A stretch of DNA of 64,000 bases from Bilabrum cf. latius (Eukaryota; Bigyra: Bicosoecida; Bigyra; Bicosoecida), in contig CBCXTV010000005.1 of the NCBI GenBank assembly GCA_965178125.1, forward strand, positions 1-64,000. Direction: 5' to 3'. Position numbers and translations under genes: made by a program. Each line of letters begins with the position of its first letter. The stretch's first letter is position 1. The notes below the pieces were generated by a model, which was given only the letters and a program-made list of their open reading frames with translations, had not been told where the DNA came from and did not search any database. This document shows, in pieces, positions 60,740 through 64,000 of this stretch.

Positions 60740-62331
60740 CCGTTTAGTCTGCGGCCACGAGGCACGCGGCGAGCGTTACCACCGTGGACGCCTCCGTCGA
60801 CCCCGTGTCCGGACGCGACTGGGGCCCTGTTGATGAGCGCATCGTGCGGGAGAGGCTGCTGCGGACTGCTGATGAAGCGGAGCTGGTCGACAGACGGAGC
60901 ATCGCTGGAGATGTCCTCCATGTCACACTCAAACAAGCGCCGTAGGGTCGAATGCAAGCGGCGCCTGCCGCTGGTAATGCCTGTCATATCGAAAGCGCCT
61001 TGCCACGAGCCAGACGAGAGCACTCTCTTCGTGCACTCAGCGACAACCCTGAGATGGCAAGAGACATCGACATGACCCGCTTCATGACGCGAGCGCTCCT
61101 GCATCCACGTCTCCCGAAGGTCGCGCTTAAGAAGCTGAAAGACGAGAACGTCCAACGGCTGAAGCAAGAAGGTGAGTCGACCAGGAATAAACACGAGATC
61201 CATGCCAAGGCCGTGTGCGAAGTTCACAATCTCAGTGGAAATGTGTTGGGGCGCGCAGTCAAGTATCACTATTGGATAGATCTCATGCTGAATGTCCATC
61301 CAAGAAGCGAAAAGCCGACGCAGAATGTCGAACATGAGGGACTGCGTCACCCACGAGCTCTCTCGGGCCCAGACTTCCATTCCGTCCACCATTTGGTTCG
61401 ACGCCCCACGCATCAAGCGCTTGCTCAGCCGCGTGTGCTTCCCGATGAGTATACGCGGGAGTCGTCGCTGGATTTCCGGGCAGTCGCTAATGAAACCCAG
61501 AAAGGTGTACGATCCTCGATTGCTATTCGAGGCGAGGCGCTCCGTGCGCGAACCAAGCGAAGCGGGCTCCGTTCCTGACCTCGGTGCGATGTACCCGCGC
61601 ATTCCCGGAAAGGCAAAGGGCACGCTGGACTCATCGAAGTTCACAAAGACGAGGCGGCGGTTGCGGGGCACTCGCGCTTCTGCGAATTCAATCCACTGAT
61701 AGAAGACACGACACGCGAGTCTGACGTAATCGAGTGTTACCGGGGGCTGCTTCTTCAATCGGCCATGCCGAAGCCGCCAACGACGACGGAAGCGCAGGAG
61801 CCACTGCCGTCGAGCCGAATCCTTCCCCGCGCGAACGCCCATCCTCGCAAGCATGGCGAAAACCATGTTCCCAGTTGGAGCACACCCACGCTGCTCGTTC
61901 ACATGGTCGATCCAAGCAACGACAGAAGCCTCGGCGAGAAAGGTCTCCGCGCGTGCCACGGACTCTCGATGACATGAGCGAAGAGGATTTCGCTGCCACG
62001 CCTCAGCTGGGCGCCTCATGGTGAGCGCGACCTCCTCATCGACCTGCCTTTGAAACTCCTCCTGCGAAGCCGTCCGCGTGGAAACCTGTCGACTCTGCAA
62101 CTGACGAGAGACATAGGTTCGAAGAGCTGCCTCGCCACCTCCGGGGTGATGACGAATAACCTCAGCGACCTGTGCCTCCATGGCGCGCAACCACGGATGG
62201 CGCAGCCCATTGCGCGCCCGTTGTCTCGCGTCTCTGAGACACTTCAGCTCCTTACTGATCCGTGCGAGCTGATCCGGCACCGAAGCAGAGGACATCATGA
62301 CGCGTGAGGAACCGGGCAGAAGATCGCTCAC
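60694..62331 (-). CDS. CENP-B/pogo-type DDE transposase-like protein (T copy 3)
   Basis: Same protein as the other two copies. The hairpin pair lies at 62643-62708. Confidence 0.85.
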   Translation of the reverse strand: MSDLLPGSSRVMMSSASVPDQLARISKELKCLRDARQRARNGLRHPWLRAMEAQVAEVIRHHPGGGEAALRTYVSRQLQSRQVSTRTASQEEFQRQVDEEVALTMRRPAEAWQRNPLRSCHRESVARAETFLAEASVVAWIDHVNEQRGCAPTGNMVFAMLARMGVRAGKDSARRQWLLRFRRRWRLRHGRLKKQPPVTLDYVRLACRVFYQWIEFAEARVPRNRRLVFVNFDESSVPFAFPGMRGYIAPRSGTEPASLGSRTERLASNSNRGSYTFLGFISDCPEIQRRLPRILIGKHTRLSKRLMRGASNQMVDGMEVWARESSWVTQSLMFDILRRLFASWMDIQHEIYPIVILDCAPQHISTEIVNFAHGLGMDLVFIPGRLTFLLQPLDVLVFQLLKRDLRETWMQERSRHEAGHVDVSCHLRVVAECTKRVLSSGSWQGAFDMTGITSGRRRLHSTLRRLFECDMEDISSDAPSVDQLRFISSPQQPLPHDALINRAPVASGHGVDGGVHGGNARRVPRGRRLNGWTPRDRAHPSAAMP

Positions 62332-62869
62332 AGCCGAAACGACGCGGACGGACCCGCTGCCAAGCTTCGCACTGCCTGTGGCCTCTGAAGATACCCGGGA
62401 GGGATAGGACGCAGGCGGGGAGCGAGAGCAAGCGAATGCCTTCCTGTCGCTGGAGGAGTGCTCAAAGCTGAAGACGCGCGGGAAGCACCCGCTCTGCTGC
62501 GGTCACACTGGCGCAAGCGAGACAAAACCAGGGAGAGGGATAGACACGTGCACAGCATTGAATACACCTCGCAGCATTGCGAGCGCGGTTTCTCGCCTGC
62601 GCTGAGCTGCCACTCTGCTCTCGTGCGGACGACATTGGCAACGGCAGCGCGTAGCTGCCAACTGGCCGTGCACGGGTACTGTATCGGCCACGGCAGCGCT
62701 GAGCTGCCAATTTCGGGTCGAGGAGCTCTCCTGAGGAAGACGAGGCCGGGAACTTTCGGCGAACACGCACACCCACCACCGCCCCGCACATGCGACGGCA
62801 AGCAATGTAAGGAACGACGTTGCGCGATCGAATCTCGACAGGAGGCTCCGATGCAGGAGCTGCCGAGGA

Positions 62870-63418
62870 CTAGGCACCGCCGGCGCCCGCCGCGCCGCTG
62901 GGGAGGACGACGGTCGGCGGCGGCGAGTCCTCGGAACCCATGTCGTCTGATCCTGAGGAATCCAGCACAGTTGAGGCAGTCTCGGTCATCTCCCAGTCCG
63001 TACGCACCTCAACGATGAGACGACGCGGAGGAGCAGCGACTGCTGTGTCAGGTCCGTGGATGACGCCTCCGTCCACAAGACGGAAAGACCTACCCGCAAC
63101 GGAGCCGCTTGCGCCAGACATCGCACGCCGAATCACGGGATCAAAGTCAGCATGGAACCGAGGAGCCTCATCGCGCAACAGGCCGGAGAGCAGCCTGATC
63201 ACACTTTGGGCGTACTCCAGCTGAGCGCTCAAGCTTTCCGCACGCTGCTGCATGTTCTCGAAGCGCTGCTGCAGGTTCGACACCGCTGTCGAGTGAGGAC
63301 TCGCTGGCGGGGCGGGGTTTGGGCGCTGCGGGGTCGCCACCGCGCGACGCGGCGACCTATCGCGGACAAAGGACGTCACCTCGTTCCGCGTCATGCTGCC
63401 GCACCTCTCCTTCCTCAC
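62870..63418 (-). CDS. 182-aa coiled-coil protein (T copy 3)
   Basis: Same protein as the other two copies. A base change near 63149 (TCAGCATGG for TCTGCATGG) is silent. Confidence 0.55.
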   Translation of the reverse strand: MRKERCGSMTRNEVTSFVRDRSPRRAVATPQRPNPAPPASPHSTAVSNLQQRFENMQQRAESLSAQLEYAQSVIRLLSGLLRDEAPRFHADFDPVIRRAMSGASGSVAGRSFRLVDGGVIHGPDTAVAAPPRRLIVEVRTDWEMTETASTVLDSSGSDDMGSEDSPPPTVVLPSGAAGAGGA

Positions 63419-64000
63419 ATTGACTCGAGCCGAATCGAAACTTGCAGGGACAGACGATCCTTTACCCTAGCGCTCCCCACATCGGGCATGAGTGGAATCC
63501 GAACCAGCGCACGGCATCCCACAGGAGTTCGCACCGGGCTTGCCTCATGAGGAATCTTCCTGCGCGAAGAGGTAAAGCCACGGACAGAAGTCAGAGGTCG
63601 CGGGATGACACTCCAGCATACATGAGCTGCCCGCTGAATCCGCCGCCCCCGAGCCCCAAGCTGACAATCGAGGTAACAAAGTAGGAATGAGCAGGCGGGG
63701 GCGATGCCACTACGTCTCGCCAAACAGCCTGCCTCGCATGCGCTGTGCTGAAGACCTTATGGGAACCAGGAAGTGTGAACGTCTGTCACGTGAGGCGGAA
63801 GGGCTCCCACTGCATCACACCCCCTCTCTGGAATGGGATTTGGGCGCTGTGGGGTCGCCACCGCGCGACGCGGCGACCTATCGCGGACAAAGGACTTCAC
63901 CTCGGTCCGCGTCATGCTGCCGCACCTCGCCGAATCGAAACTTGCAGGGACAGACGATCCTTTACCCAGCGCTCCCCACCCCGGGGATGAGTGGAAGCCG
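63307..64000. repeat. Tandem duplication downstream of T copy 3, cut by the window edge
   Basis: The first unit and the start of the second unit of the 530-bp duplication are present; the window ends inside it. By analogy a Z copy would follow about 380 bp beyond the edge. Confidence 0.65.

Overview
The window (about 60% G+C by eye) looks like nuclear DNA of a microbial eukaryote, most likely a dinoflagellate. This is an inference. It rests on long intronless ORFs, amplified near-identical segments, heavy repeat content, a CENP-B/pogo-type transposase and a Rep-like gene of a kind known from protist genomes. No rRNA, tRNA, CRISPR array, telomere tract or dinoflagellate spliced-leader sequence was recognised. 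Every convincing gene lies on the minus strand; long plus-strand ORFs are antisense shadows. || Layout: the window is built from a few modules copied in different combinations. Module Z is a 443-aa cysteine-rich protein gene (1-1650, 20766-22420, 48576-50230). Module R carries a 283-aa CxxC protein, an HUH/SF3 Rep-like protein with an iteron and stem-loop region, a small coiled-coil protein and a large glycosyltransferase-25-like protein (1950-10541 and 22715-31325). Module T carries a fused Z-glycosyltransferase ORF, a patchwork of gene fragments, a 354-aa CxxC protein, a DDE transposase and a 182-aa coiled-coil protein (9708-20765, 36566-48575, 52370-64000). Module S is a 54-bp satellite plus a perfect large hairpin (34426-36082, 50231-51886). 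The order is Z-R-T-Z-R-(unique island 31326-34425)-S-T-Z-S-T. The last two S-T units repeat with a period of about 15.8 kb; Z-R-T spans 20.77 kb. || How the pieces relate: the Rep-like protein is preceded by GGTAGTGC iterons and a 64-bp stem-loop, which together resemble a rolling-circle replication origin. The same stem-loop occurs alone in each T module, inside a 52-bp direct duplication. The T modules hold an apparently co-directional trio (coiled-coil, transposase, zinc-binding protein), identical at protein level in all three copies. Fragments of the Z, Rep, 354-aa and glycosyltransferase genes are joined end to end in the same orientation at several places, and one junction makes an in-frame three-gene chimera of 1108 aa. 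|| Quality caution: the R copy at 24.5-27.9 kb differs from its sister mainly by more than a dozen single-base indels, mostly homopolymer changes. These may be consensus errors rather than true pseudogenisation.
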